Shown: positions 1-7,767 of the stretch, piece by piece
Numbering within the stretch: position 1 is the stretch's first letter
How the letters are laid out: each line of letters starts with the position of its first letter
Origin: Clostridia bacterium UC5.1-1E11
GTDB taxonomy: Bacteria > Bacillota > Clostridia > Oscillospirales > Acutalibacteraceae
DNA length: 36,074 bases
Assembly (NCBI GenBank): GCA_001305115.1
Contig: BCAA01000022.1
Span: 1 to 36,074 of the forward strand
Direction of reading: 5' to 3'
Notes under the pieces: generated by a model
Told to the model about the DNA's origin: nothing
Seen by the model: the letters and a program-made list of their open reading frames with translations, nothing else
The model's database searches: none
Position numbers and translations under genes: made by a program

Positions 1-1
1 G

Positions 2-724
2 TTCCAGACCTTTAATGGAGTGCTGGAAGATGCAGAGACGATGCTTGGGAATCCGGAAGCTGGACAGGAAGAAGTGGATGCAATGGCGCAGAAGCTTGCG
101 GAAACAATGGCATCCCTGCGGAAGATCCCAAGCAGAGAAGAATTGCAGAAGCTCATCGAAGAGACAGAAGCGATCGACTTGAACGGCTATACGGACCGTA
201 GTGTGGCAAACCTGGAGGCGGCGCTACAGGTAGCAAAGGCAGTCGCCGGGGATGAAACCGCAGACAACCAGACAATCGCAAAGGTATATATGAACCTGGA
301 AGCAGCTGTAGCAAGTTTGGAGAAGGCGGAAACGCCGAAGCCCAACCCGAAGCCGGACAACAAGGGAGGAAAGGGAAGCAGTTCTGTGAATGCCTCCAAC
401 TCCTATGGGGCGGCAGGCGTCGTTTCTGCGGCACAGAACGTCTCGACCCAGAAGGCGCATGTGGTGAGTGACACGACAGTGAACTTCACGCTCAAGAGAG
501 GCAGCGCATACTGTTTCAAGATGACGGTGGTAAATGGAAACAACCAGACGCCGAGCTTTACGGTAGGCAACGGCAGCGTTCTCAAGACGCAGTTTGTGGC
601 GAAGGTTGGAAACGATTACTACTACAGAGTCTATGCAACCGGCACACCGGGCCAGAGCACGGGCGTCTACACGACACTGCCGGGACAGAATGCGGTGAAA
701 CACTGCACAGTGACCATTGGTTGA
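2..724 (+). CDS. Secreted FIVAR-repeat surface protein, C-terminal part (5' end outside window)
   Basis: The frame is open to the window edge, so this is the 3' part of a longer gene; the GTG at 20 is only an internal codon. The protein has helical FIVAR-type segments (nt ~2-310), then a low-complexity Pro/Lys/Gly/Ser linker (nt ~310-410), then a compact beta-rich C-terminal module (nt ~461-721) with conserved FTLKRGSAYCFKMTV, PSFTVGNG, KTQFVAKVGNDYYYRV and a terminal HCTV-x-x-G. The same FIVAR-linker-module order ends the fucosidase at 30690-36019, so this is probably another large exported glycosidase or adhesin. There is no LPXTG motif and no C-terminal membrane helix. FIVAR modules occur in Gram-positive surface proteins and carbohydrate-active enzymes; the catalytic part, if any, is not visible. 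The module has two cysteines also found in the fucosidase copy. Confidence 0.85.
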   Translation, partial: FQTFNGVLEDAETMLGNPEAGQEEVDAMAQKLAETMASLRKIPSREELQKLIEETEAIDLNGYTDRSVANLEAALQVAKAVAGDETADNQTIAKVYMNLEAAVASLEKAETPKPNPKPDNKGGKGSSSVNASNSYGAAGVVSAAQNVSTQKAHVVSDTTVNFTLKRGSAYCFKMTVVNGNNQTPSFTVGNGSVLKTQFVAKVGNDYYYRVYATGTPGQSTGVYTTLPGQNAVKHCTVTIG

Positions 725-841
725 ATGCCGGATACCAGCGAAGGGCATAAGCCATTCGATCCAGCAACCACTGATGGAAGAGAGCCTGCGTAGAAAACGC
801 CGTAGGCGCGAAAGGCGCTGTGCGTCCACCGGGTTAGAGCA
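660..841 (+). repeat. Repeat unit A: intact gene 3' end plus flank
   Basis: Reference copy of a ~180-bp unit. It begins with the last ~21 codons of the upstream gene (GVYTTLPGQNAVKHCTVTIG and stop) and continues through ~117 bp of 3' flank. The flank contains a small hairpin (CGCC-GTA-GGCG, about 799-809) and a GTGCGTCCACCG segment. Degenerate copies follow directly. Confidence 0.8.
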
Positions 842-1030
842 TAGGTGTCTACACGATTCTGCCGGGGCAGAAAAGCAGTCAAACACTGCACAGTTACAAT
901 CGGCTGAGTACCAAATCTGTTCTGAACAACGAGAAGGTAAACTACATCCGATCGAATCCAGTAACCAATAGTAAAGAGTTTCGTAGGCAATACCCTAGGC
1001 ACGAAAGACGTTGTGCGTCCACCGTGCTAG
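842..1030 (+). repeat. Repeat unit B: decayed copy of the module 3' end and flank
   Basis: It starts with GGTGTCTACACG and reads as GVYTILPGQ...AVKHCTVTIG and a TGA stop after one 1-nt insertion in the AAAA run near 872. It is therefore a copy of the last ~20 codons of the upstream gene, stop included. The following ~120 bp aligns with the 3' flank of unit A, including GAATCCAGTAACCA and TTGTGCGTCCACCG. Offset from unit A is ~182 bp. Confidence 0.8.
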
Positions 1031-1105
1031 AATACAGGCGTCTACACGACCCTGCCGGGGCAGAATACGGTGAAACACTGTATGGTGATGGTAGCTATGA
1101 GGCTT
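1031..1105 (+). repeat. Repeat unit C: partial copy, stop codon lost
   Basis: It reads GVYTTLPGQNTVKHCMV in one open frame and then runs past the position of the normal stop, which is mutated. Offset from unit B is ~189 bp. Similarity to the 3' flank fades after about 1105, where unrelated sequence with long inverted repeats begins. Confidence 0.75.
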
Positions 1106-1250
1106 CGGAAAGAAAAAAGAATATGGAATATCTCTGACAGATAGCTTTTCTACATGTAAATATAAACGTATATTCTAATCGCATGTAGATGATTTGTCTC
1201 TCATGAGAGCGAATACATAGGAAAGCCAAAGAAGAGATATTCCACCCATA

Positions 1251-1303
1251 TGACCCAGCAGGGGAGTTCGCAAACGAGAATGCGAATAACCCCTGCTGGG
1301 TCA
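1251..1303. repeat. Strong inverted repeat (~21-bp stem)
   Basis: The left arm TGACCCAGCAGGGG-A-GTTCGCA (1251-1272) pairs with TGCGAAT-AA-CCCCTGCTGGGTCA (1281-1303): 14 perfect pairs, a small bulge, then 7 more with one G-T. The loop is 8 nt. CACACTTTTC follows, so it could act as a terminator, but it lies ~530 bp past the nearest stop and inside the repeat array. It may instead belong to a ~220-bp insert (about 1106-1330). Confidence 0.7.
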
Positions 1304-1335
1304 CACTTTTCATAGGTATGGGAATGTATTGTACG

Positions 1336-1695
1336 ACGTTGTTACTGTGTAGTAACAGCTGGACGGATGTGGGGGATCTTTTAGGGATGGCATAAAAGCT
1401 ATTTCCACCGGAGAAATCCGGCAATAATCCATGAATACCGGAATCATCTTTGGGAAAGAGTGAAAGAAATCTGTAACTAATCAAGTACCCGGCGATTGGT
1501 GGCATGAAACTCCTGTAGAGAAACGCCATAGGCGCGAAGACGTTGAATGTCCGGCGTTGATAGGCGAACATCGGAAGCGTGTTTTGGAAAGAATGAAAGT
1601 GGCTGCTATCTAAAATGAAGTCCCCGGTAACCGATAACAGGGAATTTCTATAAGACGAAGAAGACGCGATGAGTATTCCAGACCAGAGTACGGGT
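1336..1695 (+). repeat. Repeat unit D: long degenerate unit (~360 bp)
   Basis: This unit aligns with unit E over its whole length at an offset of ~352-365 bp. Shared landmarks are TGTGTAGT, TCCGGCAATAAT, AGAGTGAAAGAAA, AAACGCCATAGG and GTCCGGCGTTGATAGGCGAA. The first ~30 bp resemble the eroded HCTV-x-x-G codons with the stop mutated. The middle keeps the CGCC-ATA-GGCG hairpin of unit A. It appears to hold two ~180-bp half-units. Confidence 0.65.
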
Positions 1696-2060
1696 GTCTA
1701 CACAAGTCATTGTGTAGTAGTAATTGGACGAATGTGGATAAACTTTCGGGGATGGTATAAAGTTTGTTTCCACCGAGGTAATCCGGCAATAATCGATAAA
1801 TACCAGAATCGCGTTGTACAAAGAGTGAAAGAAACCTGTAACTAGGCAAGTACTCGATGGTCGGTGGCAGGGAAACGCCATAGGTGTAAAGGTGCCGAAT
1901 GTCCGGCGTTGATAGGCGAACATCGGAATCGTGTTACGGAAAGAGTGGAAGTAACTGGTATCCAAATGAAACACTTAACAACCAATAGCGGGAATTTCCG
2001 TGGGGGACGCTGAAGGTATGAAGGGAGCTGTGTGATGGGAGACCATTGTCGGAATACCAG
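1696..2060 (+). repeat. Repeat unit E: long degenerate unit (~360 bp)
   Basis: Just before the unit, CCAGAGTACGGGTGTCTACACAA matches the coding sequence at the end of the upstream gene. The next ~26 bp of coding sequence are deleted and CATTGTGTAGTAGTAATTGG matches the final codons, with the stop changed to CGA. The rest aligns with unit D. The small hairpin is kept as CGCC-ATA-GGTG, a G-T pair replacing G-C. Similarity ends near 2060. Confidence 0.65.
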
Positions 2061-2720
2061 AAATTTTAAATGATGTAATGGTAGACCAATCCGACCAAGA
2101 ATCTGACAGCCAATGACAGAGAGTCTTTGTAAATATTTCTCGTTAGCAATTGGGCTGTCAAACGTTTAGAACCGTACTCATTTCATCAAAAACAGGGCAA
2201 ATCCTTTTAAATTTCATAAAATACGGACATGAAGAAAATAGTGCCAAGGGAATTTACTTTATTCTGGATTTCCTATAAAATCGAATGAGGGAATCAGAAT
2301 ATGTATTATATGCATTTACAGCAGGATAGCATGTGTAAAGCATATAATGTAGGGATGAATCATGTCTGCACTAAAATGATAGGAATGGAGTTATTTCAGG
2401 AGTTTATGAGAAGGAAAGAATTGGATATATGTAAATGATGTTATACATGTAAGATAGAAAGCTTCTACGCAATGTTCAGGAATGTCCTCCGTAAAATGAA
2501 AGATTGTGAATTCAATTTAGCGGTATCCTTTTAGAAAACAATCGTGTATATCGCTTTAAGTGTTGCGTAGAGAGCCTGTTCACATTACTGGCTTCCCGTC
2601 TAGGATTTCAGCTCTTTGCTGTTTCCCTGCCGTTTCGTTTGATTCGTAAAGAAGGGGACGATTTATCTAGGAACCTTTTCCAAAATGGTTATATGCGGCA
2701 TGATTCCCACAGGAGAAATG
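2061..2720. other. Intergenic stretch with no convincing gene
   Basis: AT-rich sequence between the repeat array and the xpaC promoter. It holds an inverted repeat (GACAGCCAAT at 2105-2114 and ATTGGGCTGTC at 2149-2159). A 45-codon ORF at 2301-2438 is preceded by GAGGGA 8 nt upstream, but its Met- and Cys-rich product has no recognisable family. I see no other feature. Confidence 0.5.
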
Positions 2721-2749
2721 TTGTTATTTTTTAGGGAATGCGATATAAT
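2721..2749 (+). promoter_or_regulatory. Sigma-A type promoter of xpaC-telA
   Basis: TTGTTA (2721-2726), a 17-bp spacer, then a perfect TATAAT (2744-2749). A perfect palindrome GGGGATATCCCC lies at 2766-2777, near the expected transcription start and before the xpaC ribosome binding site; it could be an operator. Confidence 0.75.
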
Positions 2750-2796
2750 GAAACCGGTTTATTTTGGGGATATCCCCTGGTGTGGAGGAACACCGC

Positions 2797-3944
2797 ATGA
2801 TTGATAAAGATTTTTTGATCATTTAGAGGAACAGATTCATCAAACGGTTCAGGATGCTTTGAATCTGAAAGAAACCGTTGTTCATACGGTGAGGGAAAAT
2901 GTAAACGTTCAAAAAGGACCGGTACCGCCAACCAAATCGGTTCCCCAAAAACGGTATGCATATCCGGTCCGGCCAGTCCGTGTCATGAAGGACCAGATAC
3001 GAATCCGTAAGGCCCCTTCCGGCTCAGTAGCAGGGATCATTATGGAGATTATCGGATTGGTTGGCGCAATTTCTACGGGGCTGGCGTTTATTCTTTTGGC
3101 ACTGATTTCCGTATTATTTGGCATGCCTTGGACTGCTTTTGCAATTTCTAGTTTTGTTATTGTTCCGTTGTGCGTAGGCTTTTCGGCACTGGCAATCTGT
3201 GGAGTGCGCCAGGTGCGTCGAAAGAGGCGTTTTCAAAGATATCAGGCCCAGTTAAACGGCGGCACATTTTGTTCTTTAAAACTCCTGGCGTCGGCTGTAG
3301 ACGAGTCAAAGTCCTTTGTTGTACACGATTTGCGTAAGATGATTCGGGATGGTTTGTTCCCGCAAGGGCATATTGATGAGCAAGAAACCTGTTTCATCGC
3401 GACGGATGAGACGTATCGCCAGTATTTACAGGCGCAGGAGAGCGCCCGTCGCCGGCAAGAAGAGGAGCAAAGAAGAAAAGTGTCCAGTCCGGACGGACCT
3501 ACAGAGTTGGAAAAAGTGATTGCGGAAGGGCGTGATTATCTTTGGCAGATTCGCGAAGAGAATCACGCGATATTCGAAGACGTGTTTTCGCAAAAGCTAT
3601 CCCGACTAGATGCAGTATCCACGAAAATCTTTAACCATGTAGAGGCACATCCCAAAAAACTTCCAGGCATTCGCAAATTTATGCAGTATTATTTGCCTAT
3701 TACCTTAAAATTGGTGAAAGCTTATCGGGAATTTGGAGAACAGTCCATCCAAGGAGAGAACATTACCCGGGTAAAGACGGAAATTCGCGATACATTGGAT
3801 ACGATCAATATTGCCTTTGAAAATCTTTTGGACAGCCTGTTCCAAGATGATGCACTGGATATTTCTACAGACATCTCTGTATTGGAGACGATGCTTGCAC
3901 AGGAGGGGCTGACTGGGGATACGTTTCATCAGAAGAAACCGTAA
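2797..3944 (+). CDS. xpaC: XpaC-family membrane protein (one frameshift)
   Basis: The ATG at 2797 has GGAGG 8 nt upstream, but that frame stops after 9 codons. One extra T in the T6 run at 2811-2816 joins it to the long frame, giving a start MIDKDFFDHLEEQIHQ. The protein has an amphipathic N-terminus, a basic linker, two adjacent membrane helices (nt ~3025-3205), a charged coiled-coil-like stretch, and a C-terminal XpaC domain (nt ~3500-3920). The family is named for a B. subtilis gene linked to 5-bromo-4-chloroindolyl phosphate hydrolysis, but the biochemical role is unsettled. It lies 21 bp before telA, a pairing common in Firmicutes and linked to cell-envelope stress. The frameshift is probably a sequence error. 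Confidence 0.85.
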
Positions 3945-3965
3945 ATTCGATTGGAGGTACTTGTT

Positions 3966-5111
3966 ATGGACGAGACTTTTCAGGAGCAGCCCATGTTGAC
4001 CCTCGAGCCGTTTGCAGATGAACAGCCTGCTTCCATCGAGAAGGTACAGCCTGTGCAGACATCTACAGAAACGCCAATATTCGATGAGCGTAGCTTAACG
4101 CCGGAAGAACGCCGGATGGTGGACGATTTTGCGGCCAAAATTCAATTGAGCAATTCCAATATGATCTTGCAGTATGGTGCAGGCGCACAGAAAAAGATGG
4201 CAGACTTTTCAGAGGATGCGTTGAGCAACATTCGTACAAAAGACCTTGGCGCAGTAGGAGAGATGCTTTCCAGTGTTGTTACAGAATTAAAAAGCTTCGA
4301 TGTAGAGGAAGAGGAGAAGGGATTCTTTGGCTTTTTCAAACGGAGTGCAAATAAAATGACAGCCTTGAAGGCCAAGTATGATAAAGTGGAGGCCAATGTC
4401 GAAAAGATTTGTGCGGTGTTGGAACGACATCAGGTGCAATTGCTCAAGGATGTTGCGATGATGGACAAGATGTATGAAATGAACAAGGTTTATTTCAAGG
4501 AATTGTCCATGTATATTTTGGCAGGCAAAAAGAAACTTACGCAGGTTCAGCAGGAAGAACTGCCTCTCCTGGTGGAGAAAGCAAAACAAACCGGCCTGCC
4601 GGAAGACGCCCAGGCAGCCAATGATCTTGCTTCTCTTTGTAACCGCTTTGATAAGAAGTTGCACGACTTGGAACTCACCCGAATGATATCCATCCAAATG
4701 GCGCCAGAGATTCGGTTGGTGCAGAGCAATGATACCCAGATGTCGGAGAAGATTCAGTCCACGTTGGTCAACACGATTCCGCTTTGGAAAAGTCAAATGG
4801 CGTTGGCATTGGGAATTGCACATTCTCAACAGGCGGCGCAAGCACAGCGCGAGGTAACCGATATGACAAACGAGCTGCTTCGCCGGAATGCCGCGACACT
4901 TAAAATGGCGACGGTCGAAACGGCAAAAGAGACGGAACGTGGGATTGTGGATATGGCAACGCTGCGCGAAACCAACCAAAGTTTAATTTCTACATTGGAC
5001 GAGGTCATGCAGATTCAGACGGAAGGCCGCCAAAAACGCCGTGAAGCGGAGATGGAGTTGAGCCGTTTGGAGGATGAACTCAAACAAAAGCTACTGGAAA
5101 TACACGGTTAA
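3966..5111 (+). CDS. telA: TelA-family toxic anion resistance protein
   Basis: The ATG at 3966 is preferred over the in-frame TTG at 3951 because GGAGG at 3953-3957 sits 8 nt before it. The 381-residue product is soluble and largely helical, matching TelA/YaaN proteins: an N-terminal acidic segment, the LTPEERR motif, a central GFFGFFKR motif and a long coiled coil ending in a Glu/Lys-rich C-terminus. The family was named from tellurite resistance loci, but in Firmicutes it usually pairs with XpaC and is associated with envelope stress or antimicrobial tolerance; the mechanism is not established. It is the second gene of the operon and is followed at once by a terminator. Confidence 0.92.
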   Translation: MDETFQEQPMLTLEPFADEQPASIEKVQPVQTSTETPIFDERSLTPEERRMVDDFAAKIQLSNSNMILQYGAGAQKKMADFSEDALSNIRTKDLGAVGEMLSSVVTELKSFDVEEEEKGFFGFFKRSANKMTALKAKYDKVEANVEKICAVLERHQVQLLKDVAMMDKMYEMNKVYFKELSMYILAGKKKLTQVQQEELPLLVEKAKQTGLPEDAQAANDLASLCNRFDKKLHDLELTRMISIQMAPEIRLVQSNDTQMSEKIQSTLVNTIPLWKSQMALALGIAHSQQAAQAQREVTDMTNELLRRNAATLKMATVETAKETERGIVDMATLRETNQSLISTLDEVMQIQTEGRQKRREAEMELSRLEDELKQKLLEIHG

Positions 5112-5120
5112 CCAAAGAGT

Positions 5121-5158
5121 AAAGCCGCTTCGGCATGGAAATGCCGGGCGGCTTTTTT
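5121..5158 (+). terminator. Intrinsic terminator after telA
   Basis: GC-rich hairpin (AAAGCCGC-T-TCGGCAT, loop GGAA, ATGCCGggCGGCTTTTTT) ending in a T run, 10 bp after the telA stop. Confidence 0.9.
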
Positions 5159-5187
5159 AGAAAATATTGGTATTACAAAATGAATAC

Positions 5188-5216
5188 TGGATTTTTAAAG
5201 GGGTGCGCTTTATAAT
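5188..5216 (+). promoter_or_regulatory. Possible promoter of dinB
   Basis: A perfect TATAAT (5211-5216) with a weak -35 TGGATT (5188-5193) at 17-bp spacing, 32 bp upstream of the chosen dinB start. No LexA-type inverted repeat was evident by eye. Confidence 0.5.
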
Positions 5217-5248
5217 TAGAATAGAACGTTTGATTGGAGATGGAACGC

Positions 5249-6466
5249 ATGGAGCGTACAGACCGTGTTATTCTACATTGCGATTGCAACGCTTTTTACG
5301 CTTCTGTTGAGTGTTTGTTGCATCCAGCATATCGGGATGTCCCGATGGCAGTATGCGGAGATCCCGAAAACCGCCGCGGGATTGTACTTGCCAAAAATGA
5401 GAAAGCCAAACGCTTTGGCGTTCAGACAGCGGAAACCATCTGGCAAGCGCGGCGGAAGTGTCCAGAGCTGGTGCTTGCTCCACCGCATAGGGATCAATAT
5501 GCCAAGTATTCAAAACAGGTAAATGCCATTTATCAGCGTTATACTGATTTAGTGGAGCCCTTTGGAATTGACGAGAGTTGGCTCGATGTGACCGGCAGTC
5601 AAAAGCTATTTGGTACTGGAAAAGAGATTGCGGACCGGTTGCGTGAAGAGGTCAAACGAGAGACTGGCCTGACCATTTCAGTTGGGGTGTCCTTTAATAA
5701 AATTTTTGCCAAACTGGGAAGCGACTACAGAAAGCCTGATGCAACCACGGTGATTTCACGGGAGAACTATTCGGAACTGGTGTTTCCTCTCTCGGTGGAT
5801 GCCCTGCTCTATGTAGGAAAGAGTGCGCGGGAGACTCTGCAAAAAATGCGTATTCGTACAATCGGGGACTTGGCCCATGCAAGCCGCAAGACTTTAGTAG
5901 CGAGCTTAGGGAAGGTGGGTGGAGAATTATACGATCATGCCAATGGTCTGGATACGAGTCCGGTAAAGAGCGTTTACGAACCGAAAGAGGTAAAATCGGT
6001 GGGCAATGGTCTAACATTTAAACGTAATTTGATCGGCTGGGATGACATCCGACTGGGTGTCACTGTTTTAGCCGATACAGTTGCCGCGCGTATGCGCCGT
6101 AGTGGCGTAAAATGTTATACAGTGCAACTTAATATTCGCAATCCAAGTTTCAAAACCATTTCCCGTCAAAAGCCTTTACATGTACCAACTTTTCTGGCAA
6201 AGGAACTAGCGGATACTGCGATGGAACTTCTAACGGAATCGTGGAACCCCAACGCGCCAATCCGCATGTTGACGCTCACCGGTACAAACCTAGTACCAGC
6301 AAAAGAGGCGCCAGGAGAGCAGATGAGTCTGTTTGAACATTCCAGGCAGAAAGAGCGGAAGAAGCAGGAGAAGTTGGAGACCACTTTGGATGCCATTCGT
6401 GCAAAATTTGGAAAAGATTCCGTATCCATCTGCGGCGTTCTGCAGAATGACATAGGGGCGGATTGA
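5249..6466 (+). CDS. dinB: DNA polymerase IV (Y-family, DinB)
   Basis: Y-family error-prone polymerase for translesion synthesis. The start at 5249 is chosen because GGAG at 5236-5239 lies 9 nt upstream; in-frame TTG 5234 and ATG 5240 are alternatives. The palm has DCNAFYASVE (first metal-binding Asp12) and GIDESWLDV with the Asp108-Glu109 catalytic pair. SVGVSFNKIFAKLGSDYRKP is the conserved SxGxxxNKxxAKxAS region. The thumb and little-finger domains follow. QMSLF (residues 358-362) is a sliding-clamp binding motif, so the enzyme should dock on DnaN. At 405 residues it has the usual length. Trp follows Asp-Glu-Ser where many DinB proteins have Cys-Ser, a variation I believe is common in Clostridia. 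It stands as a single gene after a terminator. Confidence 0.95.
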   Translation: MERTDRVILHCDCNAFYASVECLLHPAYRDVPMAVCGDPENRRGIVLAKNEKAKRFGVQTAETIWQARRKCPELVLAPPHRDQYAKYSKQVNAIYQRYTDLVEPFGIDESWLDVTGSQKLFGTGKEIADRLREEVKRETGLTISVGVSFNKIFAKLGSDYRKPDATTVISRENYSELVFPLSVDALLYVGKSARETLQKMRIRTIGDLAHASRKTLVASLGKVGGELYDHANGLDTSPVKSVYEPKEVKSVGNGLTFKRNLIGWDDIRLGVTVLADTVAARMRRSGVKCYTVQLNIRNPSFKTISRQKPLHVPTFLAKELADTAMELLTESWNPNAPIRMLTLTGTNLVPAKEAPGEQMSLFEHSRQKERKKQEKLETTLDAIRAKFGKDSVSICGVLQNDIGAD

Positions 6467-6467
6467 C

Positions 6468-6496
6468 TTGCATTCCAGCCGATGTCTTGCTAAAAT
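6468..6496 (+). promoter_or_regulatory. Possible promoter of the PPC-Dabb gene pair
   Basis: TTGCAT (6468-6473), 17 bp, TAAAAT (6491-6496), starting two bases after the dinB stop and 58 bp before the next start. Confidence 0.5.
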
Positions 6497-6554
6497 GAGG
6501 AAAAGCAAATTCTATACAGATACAGGTTTTGGGCTGGAAAGGAAAAGCGATCCA

Positions 6555-6974
6555 ATGAAATACAGTATTTTTGGAGATACATATGTTGTACGCCTGCAAA
6601 AAGGCGAAGAGGTACTCACATGTTTACAGGAGCTCTGCCGGAAGGAATCGATCTCTTTGGGAATTGTTTCGGCGATTGGAGCAGTTAAACATGTGTCAGT
6701 GGGTGTCTATCGAGTGGAAGAACAAGAATATATTGCAAAGACCTTTGATGGGGTGATGGAATTGACATCCCTTCTGGGGAATATTACCGAAAAGAACGGG
6801 GAGCCTTACCTGCATTTGCACGCCACCTTTGGGAGGCTCGATGGCAAGGTGATTGGCGGCCACCTCACGGAAGCTGTGGTGAGTGCTACCTGTGAACTGT
6901 TTATCCGAAAAATCGAGGGATATGTGGGGCGTAGGCTGGACCCGGAAACAGGGTTAAACATTTTTGATTTATAA
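6555..6974 (+). CDS. PPC/DUF296-domain protein
   Basis: 139-residue single-domain protein of the PPC (DUF296, PD1-like) family, which forms trimers. Start at 6555 (MKYSIFGDTYVVRL); an upstream TTG at 6468 would add a tail unlike the family. The conserved HLHATFGRLDGKVIGGHL signature is present (nt ~6799-6870). In plants this domain is fused to AT-hooks; the bacterial stand-alone forms have no firm function and are often called predicted DNA-binding proteins. The three His residues could bind metal. The stop overlaps the ribosome binding site of the next gene. Confidence 0.85.
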   Translation: MKYSIFGDTYVVRLQKGEEVLTCLQELCRKESISLGIVSAIGAVKHVSVGVYRVEEQEYIAKTFDGVMELTSLLGNITEKNGEPYLHLHATFGRLDGKVIGGHLTEAVVSATCELFIRKIEGYVGRRLDPETGLNIFDL

Positions 6975-6987
6975 GGAGGATCTACCG

Positions 6988-7287
6988 ATGGTCAAGCATA
7001 TTGTCATGTGGAAGCTCAAGGATGAAATCAAACAAGATGGTTCAGAAGCTTTGGTCGCTTCGCTGCAAGAACGTTTCAAAGCACTCCTGGGGGTTGTGCC
7101 GGGGTTGACTGAAATTGAATTCGGCGCCAACTACAACGGTGGGGAATATGATATTGCGCTGTATTGCGCATTTCAGACAAGGGCGGATCAGGACGCATAT
7201 CAATCGAATCCGGCGCATCTTGCAGTGGCGGAAACGGTGCGTGCATCTACTTGTGGCCGCGCCTGTGTTGACTACGAAATCGAATGA
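6988..7287 (+). CDS. Dabb-family (stress-responsive A/B barrel) protein
   Basis: 99-residue ferredoxin-like fold protein of the Dabb family. Start 6988 has AAGGAGG at 6973-6979, 8 nt away. The motifs are typical: MVKHIVMWKLKDE at the N-terminus, PGLTEIEFGAN in the middle and DQDAYQSNPAHLAVAE near the end. Dabb proteins are small dimers; most bacterial ones lack a proven function, and some relatives act in ring cleavage or cyclisation. It is co-transcribed with the PPC gene and followed by a strong terminator. Confidence 0.9.
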   Translation: MVKHIVMWKLKDEIKQDGSEALVASLQERFKALLGVVPGLTEIEFGANYNGGEYDIALYCAFQTRADQDAYQSNPAHLAVAETVRASTCGRACVDYEIE

Positions 7288-7288
7288 T

Positions 7289-7342
7289 AAAACCGGAAAG
7301 CCCTTCCCCTTATGGGGATAGTTGCTTTCCGGTTTTCTTTTT
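7289..7342 (+). terminator. Intrinsic terminator after the Dabb gene
   Basis: AAAACCGGAAAGC (7289-7301) pairs with GCTTTCCGGTTTT (7324-7336), followed by CTTTTTG. Confidence 0.9.
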
Positions 7343-7429
7343 GTGCAAAGTATGTTATGATGGAAAAAATAGATCAATCTGGGCATGCTTTCTATAAAAA
7401 CTGTGTCCAAATGTAAAGGAGGAATTGCC

Positions 7430-7767
7430 ATGTTGGCGGAGTTAGGAAACGATCTGAAAACCTTTTGTTGGCTGGAGTAGGGGCCGTTGCAGTGACTGCG
7501 GAAAAGTCGGAGGAGCTTTTGAAAGAGCTGGTGAAGAGAGGGGAACTCACCGTAGAACAGGGCAAAGTCCTCAACGAAGAGTTGAAACATAGGATACAGG
7601 AGAAAAAGCAACCGGTCAAACAGGGTGAACCGTTGTCCTCTCAAGGGTGCAGCGCGCCCTGTGTAGATGTAGAACGGATGAGTCGAGAAGAAAGAGCACA
7701 ACTGCTCAAGAAGTTGCAGGAGCTCGATGCGAAGGAACGGGATGGAAACGACAAAGCCGTTGAATAA
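7430..7767 (+). CDS. Phasin-like / polyhydroxyalkanoate-granule-associated small protein (one frameshift)
   Basis: The ATG at 7430 has a strong AAGGAGG at 7416-7422, but the frame stops at 7478-7480. One extra A in the A4 run at 7457-7460 gives MLAELGNDLKNLLLAGVGAV, the expected N-terminus of the short Firmicute phasin-like family. The rest reads KSEELLKELVKRGELTVEQGKVLNEELKH, a characteristic helical signature, then a Lys/Gln-rich linker and a C-terminal helix. In Firmicutes these ~110-residue proteins usually precede an AarF/UbiB kinase, as here. No polyhydroxyalkanoate synthesis genes are in the window, so a granule role is unlikely; function unknown. It overlaps the next gene by 26 bp. 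Confidence 0.8.

Noticed and set aside
461..1105. Diversity-generating retroelement with template and variable repeats at the gene 3' end
   Set aside because: No reverse transcriptase or Avd-like gene in the window, and differences among copies are not concentrated at adenines; they include indels and lost stops, as in ordinary decay.
1095..1974. Minus-strand open frames of 79-158 codons in the repeat array
   Set aside because: They run through degenerate repeat units in antisense, overlap one another, lack ribosome binding sites and repeat the same sequence because the DNA repeats.
2301..2438. 45-codon ORF with GAGGGA upstream
   Set aside because: Short, Met- and Cys-rich, no recognisable family and no promoter; noted only as part of the gap description.
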